From NCBI RefSeq assembly GCF_022354465.1, contig NZ_CP092361.1:806001-870000 (forward strand): a DNA stretch of 64,000 nt, in the 5' to 3' direction. Position numbers and translations under genes: made by a program. The notes under the pieces are model-generated. The model was not told where the DNA came from and searched no databases. It saw only the letters and a list, made by a program, of their open reading frames with translations. Each line of letters opens with the position of its first letter. Position 1 is the stretch's first letter. This document shows, piece after piece, positions 36,661 to 44,845 of this stretch. The DNA is from Wielerella bovis. Lineage in GTDB: Bacteria; Pseudomonadota; Gammaproteobacteria; Burkholderiales; Neisseriaceae.

Positions 36661-37143
36661 TTAAATATTAAAGGCTGCTTTAATCTGACGTCTAACAGAA
36701 AAAATAACCAATGGTGTAATTACAAGCAATATTACTGCTAAACTAGTATGAATATTCCATAATGCAAAAAAGATACCAAAACTAAATATAGAAGTGGAAA
36801 TTAGAGATAATTTTTCTAAATTTTGGGTTGCCTTATAGTAATCTTCTTCAAGTTCTTCTTCTAATTTTGCTTTATCTTGTTTATTAAGACTTATCCCTTT
36901 GTTTATTTCATCTATATCTTTATCTATTTCATCATTATGAAAAGTTAAAATATCTATCAAGACTAAATATGATGATATTGTCATGCTAATAATAAACAAG
37001 GTCATACTAATGAGAAATAAATATGATAAATCTGCATTGTTATTTCCTGAATTCTCAACAAAAAAAGTAAATGAACCAATAGTTATGGCACTATTTAACC
37101 ACCTCTGCCTTAATCTCATAGATTGTATTTTATTAATTTCCAT
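36661..37143 (-). CDS. Hypothetical membrane protein (160 aa)
   Basis: Not recognised as a named family. Two hydrophobic hairpins (about residues 39-67 and 112-147) flank a charged helix (NDEIDKDIDEINKGISLNKQ and on). The layout (two membrane pairs around a cytosolic coil) is reminiscent of small SLATT-type effectors, but this is only a topological impression. It is AT-rich unlike iscS, and lies between iscS and its duplicated 3' end, so it is probable cargo. Confidence 0.55.
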   Translation of the reverse strand: MEINKIQSMRLRQRWLNSAITIGSFTFFVENSGNNNADLSYLFLISMTLFIISMTISSYLVLIDILTFHNDEIDKDIDEINKGISLNKQDKAKLEEELEEDYYKATQNLEKLSLISTSIFSFGIFFALWNIHTSLAVILLVITPLVIFSVRRQIKAAFNI

Positions 37144-37234
37144 AGTTCTTACTTAAATTTATTTTTGTATTTCAGGCTGTCTAAAATGATATTCAATCTT
37201 TTCAGGCAGCCTGAAAACTCAAATCAAAATGGAA

Positions 37235-38443
37235 TTAGTGCTCCACCCATTCCACTTTGCTCAAATCAATACCATCTTTAAACATTTCCCACAAAGGCGA
37301 CAAATCGCGCAATTTACCGATTTTCGCTTTAATCAAATCAGCGGCAAATGCCACTTCTTCTTCTGTGGTCATGCGACCGAAGGTTACGCGCAAAGAGCTG
37401 TGCGCCAATTCGTCATTGCGACCCAAAGCGCGCAAAACGTAGCTTGGCTCCAAACTTGCCGAAGTACACGCTGAACCGCTTGATACCGCGATTTCTTTTA
37501 CCGCCATAATCAAGCTCTCGCCTTCCACATAGTTGAAACTCACGTTCAAATTGGTGGCAACGCGGTTCGCCATATCGCCATTGATGTACACTTCTTCAAT
37601 GCCTTCAATGCCTTTCAAGAAAATTTCGCGCAATTTCAAAGCGTGAGCAGTGTCTTTTTCCAACTCTTCACGCGCAATGCGGAAAGCTTCGCCCATGCCA
37701 ACGATTTGGTGCGTAGGCAAAGTACCAGAACGGAAACCGCGCTCATGACCACCACCGTGCATTTGCGCTTCTAAGCGTACACGTGGTTTGCGGCGAACGT
37801 ACAACGCGCCAATGCCTTTGGGGCCGTAAATTTTGTGGGCAGACATGGACAACAAATCCACTTGCGCTGCTTCCACATCAACAGGCGTTTTACCGCAAGC
37901 TTGCGCGGCATCAACGTGGAAAATAATCTTGTTTTCGCGGCAGAATGCGCCAATCGCTGGAATGTCCTGAATCACGCCAATTTCGTTGTTTACCCACATT
38001 ACTGAAATCAAAATGGTGTCAGAGCGTACGGCTGCTTTCAACACGTCCAAATCAATCAAACCGTTTTCTTGCACGTCCAAATAAGTAACTTCAAAGCCTT
38101 GACGTTCCAATTCGCGCATGGTGTCCAAAACGGCTTTGTGTTCGGTTTTTACGGTAATCAGGTGTTTGCCTTTGGTTTTGTAGAATTGTGCCGCGCCTTT
38201 GATTGCCAAGTTGTTGGATTCGGTTGCGCCGCTTGTCCACACGATTTCTTTGCTGTCAGCGTTAATCAGTTTGGCAACTTCGTTGCGGGCGTTTTCTACG
38301 GCTTCTTCTGCCGTCCAGCCGTAGGCGTGGCTGTTGGAAGCTGGGTTACCAAATTCATTGGTCAAATAGGGCATCATTTTGTCTAAAACACGTTTGTCCA
38401 ATGGGGTGGTGGCGGCGTAGTCTAAATAAATGGGTTTGTTCAT
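37235..38443 (-). CDS. iscS: Cysteine desulfurase IscS
   Basis: This 402-residue PLP enzyme takes sulfur from cysteine for Fe-S clusters and thiolated tRNA. PLP lysine is in [11 protein letters not shown], the active cysteine in [10 protein letters not shown], and the C-terminus ends KVEWVEH. It follows iscR by about 70 bases. The operon continues into foreign sequence rather than directly into iscU. Confidence 0.97.
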   Translation of the reverse strand: MNKPIYLDYAATTPLDKRVLDKMMPYLTNEFGNPASNSHAYGWTAEEAVENARNEVAKLINADSKEIVWTSGATESNNLAIKGAAQFYKTKGKHLITVKTEHKAVLDTMRELERQGFEVTYLDVQENGLIDLDVLKAAVRSDTILISVMWVNNEIGVIQDIPAIGAFCRENKIIFHVDAAQACGKTPVDVEAAQVDLLSMSAHKIYGPKGIGALYVRRKPRVRLEAQMHGGGHERGFRSGTLPTHQIVGMGEAFRIAREELEKDTAHALKLREIFLKGIEGIEEVYINGDMANRVATNLNVSFNYVEGESLIMAVKEIAVSSGSACTSASLEPSYVLRALGRNDELAHSSLRVTFGRMTTEEEVAFAADLIKAKIGKLRDLSPLWEMFKDGIDLSKVEWVEH

Positions 38444-38514
38444 GGATTTATGTCCTTATTAATAAATATATTTTTGTAAATAATTTTCAGGCAGCCTGAA
38501 AATAAAATTTTTTA

Positions 38515-38964
38515 TCAAACATGAATGTGTGTGATTTTGACAATTTGTGTTTGCGTATCCGATGGCGATTGTTCCAACAAACTGGCGAGGGTAACGCTAC
38601 TTAAATAAGTATGAATGGTTTGGTTTAAGTTTTCCCACAAATTGTGTGTGAGACAAGGCGTGCCACTTTGGCAATTAGCTTTACCGCTGCATAATGTGGC
38701 ATCCAAACTGTCTTCAGCGGCGGCAATAATTTGGGCAATATTGATATGTTCGGCAGATTTGCCCAAGATATAGCCACCACCTGGTCCGCGTATGCTTTCT
38801 ACTAAACCCGCGCGGCGAAGTTTGCTAAATAATTGTTCTAAATAGGAAAGGGAAATTTTTTGTCGTTCGCTGATAGCGTTGAGTTTAACGGCATTGTATT
38901 GCGCGTTCATTGCCAAGTCTATCATGGCAGTTACGGCAAATCGTCCTTTTGTTGTGAGTCGCAT
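38515..38964 (-). CDS. iscR: Fe-S cluster regulator IscR
   Basis: This 149-residue Rrf2-type repressor senses Fe-S status. The winged helix is N-terminal (KISLSYLEQLFSKLRRAGLV), and the 2Fe-2S ligands C92, C98, C104 and H107 are in LCSGKANCQSGTPCLTH. It is the first gene of the isc operon and probably represses it through a site just upstream (39013-39035). Confidence 0.95.
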   Translation of the reverse strand: MRLTTKGRFAVTAMIDLAMNAQYNAVKLNAISERQKISLSYLEQLFSKLRRAGLVESIRGPGGGYILGKSAEHINIAQIIAAAEDSLDATLCSGKANCQSGTPCLTHNLWENLNQTIHTYLSSVTLASLLEQSPSDTQTQIVKITHIHV

Positions 38965-39012
38965 GATTTTTTTGGTGATGGTTGGTTTGATTTAAATGGG
39001 AGCGAATTGTCT

Positions 39013-39035
39013 AATATCCTAGTAAATCAGTCAAG
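39013..39035 (-). promoter_or_regulatory. Candidate iscR promoter / IscR type 1 site
   Basis: On the minus strand, TTGACTGATTTACTAGGATA lies about 50 bases upstream of iscR. TTGACT is a good -35, and the palindrome-like GACT...ACTAGGATA resembles IscR type 1 operators. An AT-rich -10 (about GACAAT) follows at 16-17 bases. Confidence 0.45.
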
Positions 39036-39108
39036 TTTATTTGGCTATAATCTATATTGTTAAAATATTGCGTTTTTCAGGCTGCCTGAAATCGCGTATA
39101 ATTTGTTT

Positions 39109-39213
39109 TATAGTGAATTCAATTTAAATCATTACAGCGTTGCCAGCTCTCTTATGTACTATGTGTACACGGCGGTCGCTGTCGCCTTGTCCTGATTTAG
39201 TGAATCCACTATA
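39109..39213. repeat. Correia-like element upstream of luxS
   Basis: A 105-bp element (TATAGTGAATTCAATTTAAA to GAATCCACTATA) ends 33 bases before the luxS start codon, so its right end lies where the luxS promoter should be. Confidence 0.85.
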
Positions 39214-39246
39214 TTTAATTGACTTTTTGGCAAAGGACTAAACACG

Positions 39247-39726
39247 ATGACAACCATCACAACTGAAAAAAAAATGAATGTGGAAAGTTTTAACCTTGAC
39301 CACACGATTGTGAAAGCCCCTTATGTGCGTTTGGCGAGCGTTACCGATGGCGACCATGGTGATGTGATTTACAAATACGATTTGCGCGTTTGTCAGCCCA
39401 ATCAAGACCATATGGAAATGCCATCTTTGCATTCTTTGGAGCATTTGATGGCGGAATTGTCGCGTAATCATTCTGATAAAATTGTGGATATTAGCCCGAT
39501 GGGTTGTCAAACAGGTTTTTATGTTACTTTGCTGAATTTACCCGATTATCAAGATGCGGTGGATTTGATTGAAAAAACCTTGCAAGATGTGGTGGTGGCG
39601 ACCGAAGTGCCTGCGTGTAATGTGGTGCAATGCGGTTGGTCGGCAAGTCATAGCTTGGAAGGGGCGCAAAAAATTGCTCGCTATTTGTTGGATAAACGCA
39701 GCGAATGGGAAGAGGTGTTTGCATGA
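39247..39726 (+). CDS. luxS: S-ribosylhomocysteine lyase (AI-2 synthesis)
   Basis: This 159-residue metalloenzyme splits S-ribosylhomocysteine to homocysteine and the AI-2 precursor. Metal ligands are H62 and H66 in HSLEH plus C129 in VVQCGW; C87 in MGCQTG is catalytic. Its stop overlaps the mtnN start (ATGA at 39723-39726), so the two activated-methyl-cycle genes are translationally coupled. AAGGAC precedes the ATG. Confidence 0.96.
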   Translation: MTTITTEKKMNVESFNLDHTIVKAPYVRLASVTDGDHGDVIYKYDLRVCQPNQDHMEMPSLHSLEHLMAELSRNHSDKIVDISPMGCQTGFYVTLLNLPDYQDAVDLIEKTLQDVVVATEVPACNVVQCGWSASHSLEGAQKIARYLLDKRSEWEEVFA

Positions 39727-40442
39727 GCCGTGAGATTTTGCAGCCTGAAACCATTGGTATTATTGGCGCGATGGAAGCCGAAGTTGTTACTTTAAAAAAC
39801 AGTTTAAGCAGCCTGAAAACACAAAATTTTGGTAAATCATTTACTTTTTATACGGGTAAATATGAAGACAAAGATATTGTGTTGTGCCAAAGTGGTATCG
39901 GTAAAGTCAATGCGGCGATTGCAACGACATTATTGATTGAACATTTTTCGCCTGATTGTGTGATTAATACAGGCTGTGCAGGCGGTATTGGCAAAGGTTT
40001 GAAAGTGGGCGATGTGGTGATTGGTACGCATGTCGCGCATCATGATGTGGATGTTACGGCGTTTGGATACGCGCATGGACAAGTGCCGCAGTTGCCTGTG
40101 TTTTATACCTGCGAAAGTGCGTTGGTTTATGCGGCAGAAACAGCGGCAACAGCGTTTAAAAATGCCACCATTTCGCGTGGTTTGATTGTCAGCGGCGACC
40201 AATTTGTACATGATTCAGCGACCACGCAAAATATCATGGCGCGTTTTCCCGACCCACAAGCCGTGGAAATGGAAGCGGCATCCATTGCACAAACTTGTTT
40301 CCAAATGAATATGCCGTTTGTGGTAATTCGTGCGATTTCAGATGGTGCAGAAGAAACAGCAGAAGTGAGTTTTGATGAGTTTGTGGTTACGGCATCGGAA
40401 CATTCGGCGGAAATGGTACAAGCGATTATTCGTTCACTTTAA
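39723..40442 (+). CDS. mtnN: 5'-methylthioadenosine/S-adenosylhomocysteine nucleosidase
   Basis: This 239-residue nucleosidase (Pfs) removes adenine from S-adenosylhomocysteine to give the LuxS substrate. [40 protein letters not shown] and IRAISDGA are family signatures (catalytic Glu and Asp). ATG 39723 overlaps luxS by four bases. A DUS inverted repeat follows at 40459. Confidence 0.95.
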   Translation: MSREILQPETIGIIGAMEAEVVTLKNSLSSLKTQNFGKSFTFYTGKYEDKDIVLCQSGIGKVNAAIATTLLIEHFSPDCVINTGCAGGIGKGLKVGDVVIGTHVAHHDVDVTAFGYAHGQVPQLPVFYTCESALVYAAETAATAFKNATISRGLIVSGDQFVHDSATTQNIMARFPDPQAVEMEAASIAQTCFQMNMPFVVIRAISDGAEETAEVSFDEFVVTASEHSAEMVQAIIRSL

Positions 40443-40458
40443 TGTAATCAATCAATAT

Positions 40459-40492
40459 AGGCAGCCTGAAAAAATATTTTTTCAGGCTGCCT
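40459..40492. terminator. DUS inverted-repeat terminator
   Basis: AGGCAGCCTGAA, 10 bases rich in A/T, TTCAGGCTGCCT; it serves mtnN (+) and the convergent MFS gene (-). Confidence 0.7.
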
Positions 40493-40514
40493 ATTGGTTT
40501 TCAGGCTGCATTAT

Positions 40515-41813
40515 TTATTTGGATTGTGCAAAAAATAATTGTGGCGCACGTTTACTCAAATATGCCAGCAAGACAATATTGCCTACCGCCACCGTGCCAT
40601 ATAACACCAAAATGCTGCCAAATACCGCCAATAAAATCGCGCTGATAATCGCTGCGCTAACCATAAACACGGCATTCACAATATTATTCGCTGCCACCGC
40701 GTGCGCCCGAAATTCATCGGATGAAGCGGTTTGCAGCCATGTGTACAGCGGTACGGAAAAGAAACCGCCGCAAAAACCAATGCCAAGCATGGTAATAATC
40801 ACAGGATAGGCGGCACCGTGTGATAAAAATGAAACAATGCCTTGCAATTCGCCATCGCTGGCAAATGATGTGCCACGCGATAGCCACACCAATAAGCAAC
40901 CAAATATTGTCAAACCGATTGCGCCAGCTGTTACCAAACGCAGTTTCAGGCTACCATGACTGATTTTGGCACACAAAATAGAACCTACTGCAATGCCGAT
41001 GGAAAATAGACCCAACATTAAATTGAATACATTGGGGTTGCCATGCAGATGAATTTTGACGAATGTTGGTAATTGCGTGGTATAAACCGCGCCGACAAAC
41101 CAAAACCACGAAATACCAATAATCGCGGTAAATAATTCAGGCTGTCTTTGGGTTGTTTGCAATAATTGTTTGGTGTTGCGGATAATGTGCCAATCAATTG
41201 GTGCATCGGGTGTTTTGCTGGGGGCGGGTGGCATAAATAGGCTGCCTGAAAAACCCGTAATGGCAACCAGCAAAATCAAGGCAGTCAAAACGCCTGCACC
41301 TGCGCCCGCCACCGCTGTGCCGAGCATTTGTCCGAATAAAATCGCCAAAAATGTTCCTGATTCAATCAAACCGTTGCCCGACAATAATTCTTTTTCATGC
41401 AAATATTCGGGCAAAATGGAATATTTGACAGGACCAAATAAGGTGGATTGCACGCCCATCATAAACAGACACAGCATTAATAAAGGTGCGGAAGCAGTGT
41501 AAAAACCGTATCCTGCCAATGTCATGATGGCGACTTCCAGAATTTTGCTACTCTGTGCCAAACGCGCTTTGTCAAAACGTGAAGCCAGTTGTCCTGATAG
41601 GGCGGAAAATAAAAAATAGGGTAATACAAACAGCAATGAACCTAAATTTAATAATTGTTCGGCTGGCAAAATAGCGTTTTGTCCCAAGCCATAAAAACTA
41701 ATCAGCACAAACAGCGAATTTTTGAACAAATTGTCGTTGAATGCGCCCAAAAATTGGGTGGTAAACAAGGGCGCAAAACGGCGTGTTTTGGCAAAAGCAA
41801 AATCGGTACTCAT
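40515..41813 (-). CDS. MFS transporter (LplT-like)
   Basis: This 432-residue inner-membrane protein has twelve hydrophobic segments and begins with FTTQFLGAFNDNLFKNSLFV, the start pattern of LplT/Aas-type MFS carriers that flip lysophospholipids. No acyltransferase domain is fused here, so lysophospholipid transport is inferred from similarity. The start ATG overlaps the stop of ccoS (ATGA at 41810-41813). Confidence 0.82.
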   Translation of the reverse strand: MSTDFAFAKTRRFAPLFTTQFLGAFNDNLFKNSLFVLISFYGLGQNAILPAEQLLNLGSLLFVLPYFLFSALSGQLASRFDKARLAQSSKILEVAIMTLAGYGFYTASAPLLMLCLFMMGVQSTLFGPVKYSILPEYLHEKELLSGNGLIESGTFLAILFGQMLGTAVAGAGAGVLTALILLVAITGFSGSLFMPPAPSKTPDAPIDWHIIRNTKQLLQTTQRQPELFTAIIGISWFWFVGAVYTTQLPTFVKIHLHGNPNVFNLMLGLFSIGIAVGSILCAKISHGSLKLRLVTAGAIGLTIFGCLLVWLSRGTSFASDGELQGIVSFLSHGAAYPVIITMLGIGFCGGFFSVPLYTWLQTASSDEFRAHAVAANNIVNAVFMVSAAIISAILLAVFGSILVLYGTVAVGNIVLLAYLSKRAPQLFFAQSK

Positions 41814-41989
41814 GATGATTTATCCTGTTCAGGCTGCTTATCAAATGTGTGGTCATCGTCCATTAATATGCGATGAGCAGGGCCTTCCAAATCGTCAAAT
41901 TGCCCATTTTTACCTGACCACCAAAAGAAATAGCCTATTGCAAATGCCAAAATGATGCTGATTGGAATCAAAATATACAAACTTTCCAT
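41810..41989 (-). CDS. ccoS: cbb3-type cytochrome oxidase assembly protein CcoS
   Basis: This 59-residue single-span protein begins MESLYILIPISIILAF and continues GQFDDLEGPAHRILMDDD, the diagnostic CcoS tail. CcoS is needed for haem insertion into cbb3 oxidase. It starts directly after the stop of the 103-residue gene upstream (GGGAG 8 bases before ATG 41989) and overlaps the MFS gene by four bases. No other cco gene is in the window. Confidence 0.93.
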   Translation of the reverse strand: MESLYILIPISIILAFAIGYFFWWSGKNGQFDDLEGPAHRILMDDDHTFDKQPEQDKSS

Positions 41990-42301
41990 TTACAAGCTCC
42001 CTTCCAAATCGTTTAGCACGAAACGTGTGCCGTCAATAATCAGCCATTCTTGGCGAATGTAGCCCATCAAATCATTTTCTTCATTGGACACGCGCACACG
42101 GTCGCTTTCCATCAACCAATTTAACATGCCAGACTCTGCCCAGTCATTGAGTGCTTGTGTGGCAGGTAACAGGGTGGACGGCAAATCATCGCGCAATTTG
42201 ATTGCCAGTTGTCCGCAAGTGGGTTCATATTCATCGCTGGGCAGCATAATCAAAAAGCCCAAATGTTCGCCTGTTTGGGTGTGGATGGAAAATTGGTGCA
42301 T
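41990..42301 (-). CDS. Conserved hypothetical protein (103 aa)
   Basis: Not recognised. A small soluble protein starting MHQFSIHTQTGEHLGFLIML with GQLAIKLRDDLPST and a C-terminal RQEWLIIDGTRFVLNDLEGS. ATG 42301 is preferred over the in-frame codon at 42316. It heads a tightly packed group with ccoS and the MFS gene (no gap to ccoS). Confidence 0.65.
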   Translation of the reverse strand: MHQFSIHTQTGEHLGFLIMLPSDEYEPTCGQLAIKLRDDLPSTLLPATQALNDWAESGMLNWLMESDRVRVSNEENDLMGYIRQEWLIIDGTRFVLNDLEGSL

Positions 42302-42411
42302 AATATATGGTCTCAAAATAAACTTTTATCGTGAAATTGTATCGCAAAATCTTTCAGGCTGCCTTTAATTTAATGCAGCCTGAAAAATGATAGAGAAGGC
42401 AGCCTGAAAAT

Positions 42412-43278
42412 ATGTTGCAACCCACAACTATACCCAAAGACCCACTTGGTTCGGCATGGATTATTGTTGCCGCATTTTTCTTTACCTTGATGGGCGTATT
42501 GGTCAAGCAAGCAGGTACGCAGTTTAATATGACGCATTATGAATTGGTGTTTTGGCGCGTCTTATTGGCTGTGATTGTGTTGGCGGCGCAAGCACGTTGG
42601 CGCGGACATTCCTTGAAAACGCCTTATCTTAAAGAACATTTTGAGCGAGGCATCACAGGAAGCATTAGTTTATTGTTATTTTTCTATGGCTTGACTCATT
42701 TGCCACTCGCGACTGCGATAACGTTGAACTATACTTCCGCCTTATTTTTAGCACTGTTTTCTATTATTCTGTTACACGAAAAACCCTCCGCAAAAATGTG
42801 GTTTGGTTTGCTATTTGGTCTGGCAGGTATTGTCGTATTATTGCAGCCTGCATTCAGTTCAGGTATGGCAATGCAAACCGTAATTGCACTTGGCAGCGGC
42901 GTGTTTGCAGGTTATGCCTATTTACAAGTGCGCGAATTATCGCAAGCAGGTGAACCTGCATGGCGCGTGGTGTTTTATTTTTCGCTGATGTCTGGCGTGA
43001 TTGCGGCGGTGTTTGCCACTTTTCACGGCTGGCATATACCCACTTTGTCCAGCATACCCATTTTGCTTGGTATTGGCATTACCGCGATGTTTGCACAATT
43101 GGCGATGACACGCGCTTATCACGTTGGGCGAAAATTCACCGTTGCATCGCTATCGTATTTGGCTGTCGTGTTTTCCGCCTTGTATGCTTGGTTATTTGCA
43201 GGCGAACCATTGGGGTGGCTGGAAATTTTGGGTATGGTCATGATTATTGTTGCAGGCGTGGTTAGCAGCCTGAAATAA
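42412..43278 (+). CDS. EamA-family (DMT) transporter
   Basis: This 288-residue membrane protein has ten predicted segments in two EamA repeats (IIVAAFFFTLMGVLVKQAG...; VIALGSGVFAGYAYLQVREL...). Members export amino acids or other metabolites; the substrate is not deducible. The start codon comes immediately after a DUS, which occupies the usual ribosome-binding region. Confidence 0.85.
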   Translation: MLQPTTIPKDPLGSAWIIVAAFFFTLMGVLVKQAGTQFNMTHYELVFWRVLLAVIVLAAQARWRGHSLKTPYLKEHFERGITGSISLLLFFYGLTHLPLATAITLNYTSALFLALFSIILLHEKPSAKMWFGLLFGLAGIVVLLQPAFSSGMAMQTVIALGSGVFAGYAYLQVRELSQAGEPAWRVVFYFSLMSGVIAAVFATFHGWHIPTLSSIPILLGIGITAMFAQLAMTRAYHVGRKFTVASLSYLAVVFSALYAWLFAGEPLGWLEILGMVMIIVAGVVSSLK

Positions 43279-43575
43279 AGAATGAAAATATAGAATTTAG
43301 GTTTTCAGGCTGCCTTTTTACATTTATGTAGGAATGTAAAAAGGCATGGGTTTCTGTAATTTTACAAATACGCCCCTTTTATCTATCATATCAAAGTGAT
43401 ATTATCCAAAAATTCCGTTTATGTTTTCCTGTTAATCATTTTGAAGCAGCGTTAAGTAGAAAGTTAAGTTTGTATTTTACTGACGTGATTCATGCTCAAA
43501 TGATATAATATAAACATGTTGGCGGAATGGTTTCCGAGTGTTTTATTTTTACCAATCTGTATGAAAGAGTATTTC

Positions 43576-44610
43576 ATGTCGTTGTTTCAATTCAGCAAAA
43601 CTTTTTGTCTTGGCACATTGCTTGGTCTAAGCATCATCACACCTGCGAATGCATATGATAACGAAGATGTGCTGGGTCGTTTTCTAGAACAAAATTTTCC
43701 TGTGCAACCACAACAACAAGCGTATACACAACCGCAAGCACAATACTATCAGCCACAACAATATGTGCCAGCACCATCTCAAAATGTTGCACCGACTATA
43801 TATACACAATCTGTACCACAAACTTTTCAAGCGCCACAAAATAGCATTCCATATCAATCTGCCTATGCAGATTCTATGCTTAAGGCGCGTTCAGCTTTAA
43901 TTATGAATGCGAAAACAGGGCAGATTTTGTATCAAAAAAATATGGATAGCGTGCGTTCTATCGCGTCTATTTCCAAATTGATGGCGGCTATGGTGTTATT
44001 AGATGCGAATCTAGATATGAATGAGCAGATTACCATCACAGAGAGTGAAATTGACCGCTTGAAAGGGACGAGTAGCCGTTTGTCTATTGGTACAACTTTG
44101 ACGCGTGGGCAATTATTGCATTTGGGTTTGATGAGCAGTGAAAACCGTGCCATTCATGCGCTGGGACGTACTTACCCAGGGGGTATGAGTGCATTTGTTG
44201 CGGCGATGAACAACAAAGCGCGTAGTTTGGGTATGGCAAACACTCGTTTTTATGAACCCACAGGCTTAGACCCACGCAATGTTTCTACTGCCTTGGAATT
44301 GAGCCGTATGGTTCAGGCTGCCAGCCGTTATCCTAAAATCCGTGAATTGAGTACATCTAATTATGGTCAGGCGTATACCAGTACAGGGCGTTTGCAGGAG
44401 TATAAAAATACCAATGCTTTGGTGCGTGAAGGTGATATGAATATCACATTGCAAAAAACAGGTTATATTCGCGAAGCAGGGCGTTCAATGGTATTGCAAG
44501 CACAAATGGGACGTGAGCCAATTGTGATTGTGGTATTGGGTTCTGCGACTTCTGCAACCCGAGCTAATGATGCGCGTACTTTGGGCAACATGGCACAATT
44601 GGCTCTATAA
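43576..44610 (+). CDS. pbpG: D-Ala-D-Ala endopeptidase, PBP7/8 type
   Basis: This 344-residue secreted peptidase S11 protein cuts peptidoglycan cross-links. The signal peptide ends PANA, followed by a Gln/Pro/Tyr-rich linker (residues about 43-95) and the catalytic domain with SISK (S131-K134), MSSENRA and LQKTGYI (KTG). ATG 43576 gives a normal signal peptide; the in-frame ATG at 43561 is possible. TATAAT at about 43505 is a candidate -10. A rho-independent terminator follows. Confidence 0.9.
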   Translation: MSLFQFSKTFCLGTLLGLSIITPANAYDNEDVLGRFLEQNFPVQPQQQAYTQPQAQYYQPQQYVPAPSQNVAPTIYTQSVPQTFQAPQNSIPYQSAYADSMLKARSALIMNAKTGQILYQKNMDSVRSIASISKLMAAMVLLDANLDMNEQITITESEIDRLKGTSSRLSIGTTLTRGQLLHLGLMSSENRAIHALGRTYPGGMSAFVAAMNNKARSLGMANTRFYEPTGLDPRNVSTALELSRMVQAASRYPKIRELSTSNYGQAYTSTGRLQEYKNTNALVREGDMNITLQKTGYIREAGRSMVLQAQMGREPIVIVVLGSATSATRANDARTLGNMAQLAL

Positions 44611-44617
44611 TGTAATA

Positions 44618-44650
44618 AAAAACCGTATGATTTATCAGACGGTTTTTTTT
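44618..44650 (+). terminator. Rho-independent terminator after pbpG
   Basis: AAAACCGT and ACGGTTTT arms around a short loop are followed by a run of eight T, eight bases after the stop codon. Confidence 0.75.
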
Positions 44651-44678
44651 ATTTAAGGCAGCCTGAAAATAGAAATTA

Positions 44679-44731
44679 TATAGTCGTTTTCAATTAACAC
44701 AGACAAGGCGACAGCGACCGCTGTGTACACC
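44679..44731. repeat. Half Correia-like element (TATAGTCGTTTTCAAT end)
   Basis: TATAGTCGTTTTCAATTAAC and the ACAAGGCGACAGCGACCGC block form the left half of an element; the right half is missing. This end type matches the right end of the element at 17795-17901. Confidence 0.7.
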
Positions 44732-44845
44732 TATTTAAACAACCTATTCAAGATATTTTTCAGGCTGCCTTTTGCTGATAAGGTAGCCTGAAAATGTTAA
44801 AATATCATTTTTTCTAATAAACCATATTTATTAAAGGATAGAACG

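Noticed and set aside
44618-44650. Neisseria-type DUS in the pbpG terminator
   Set aside because: Only CCGTCTGA is present; the full ATGCCGTCTGAA is not.
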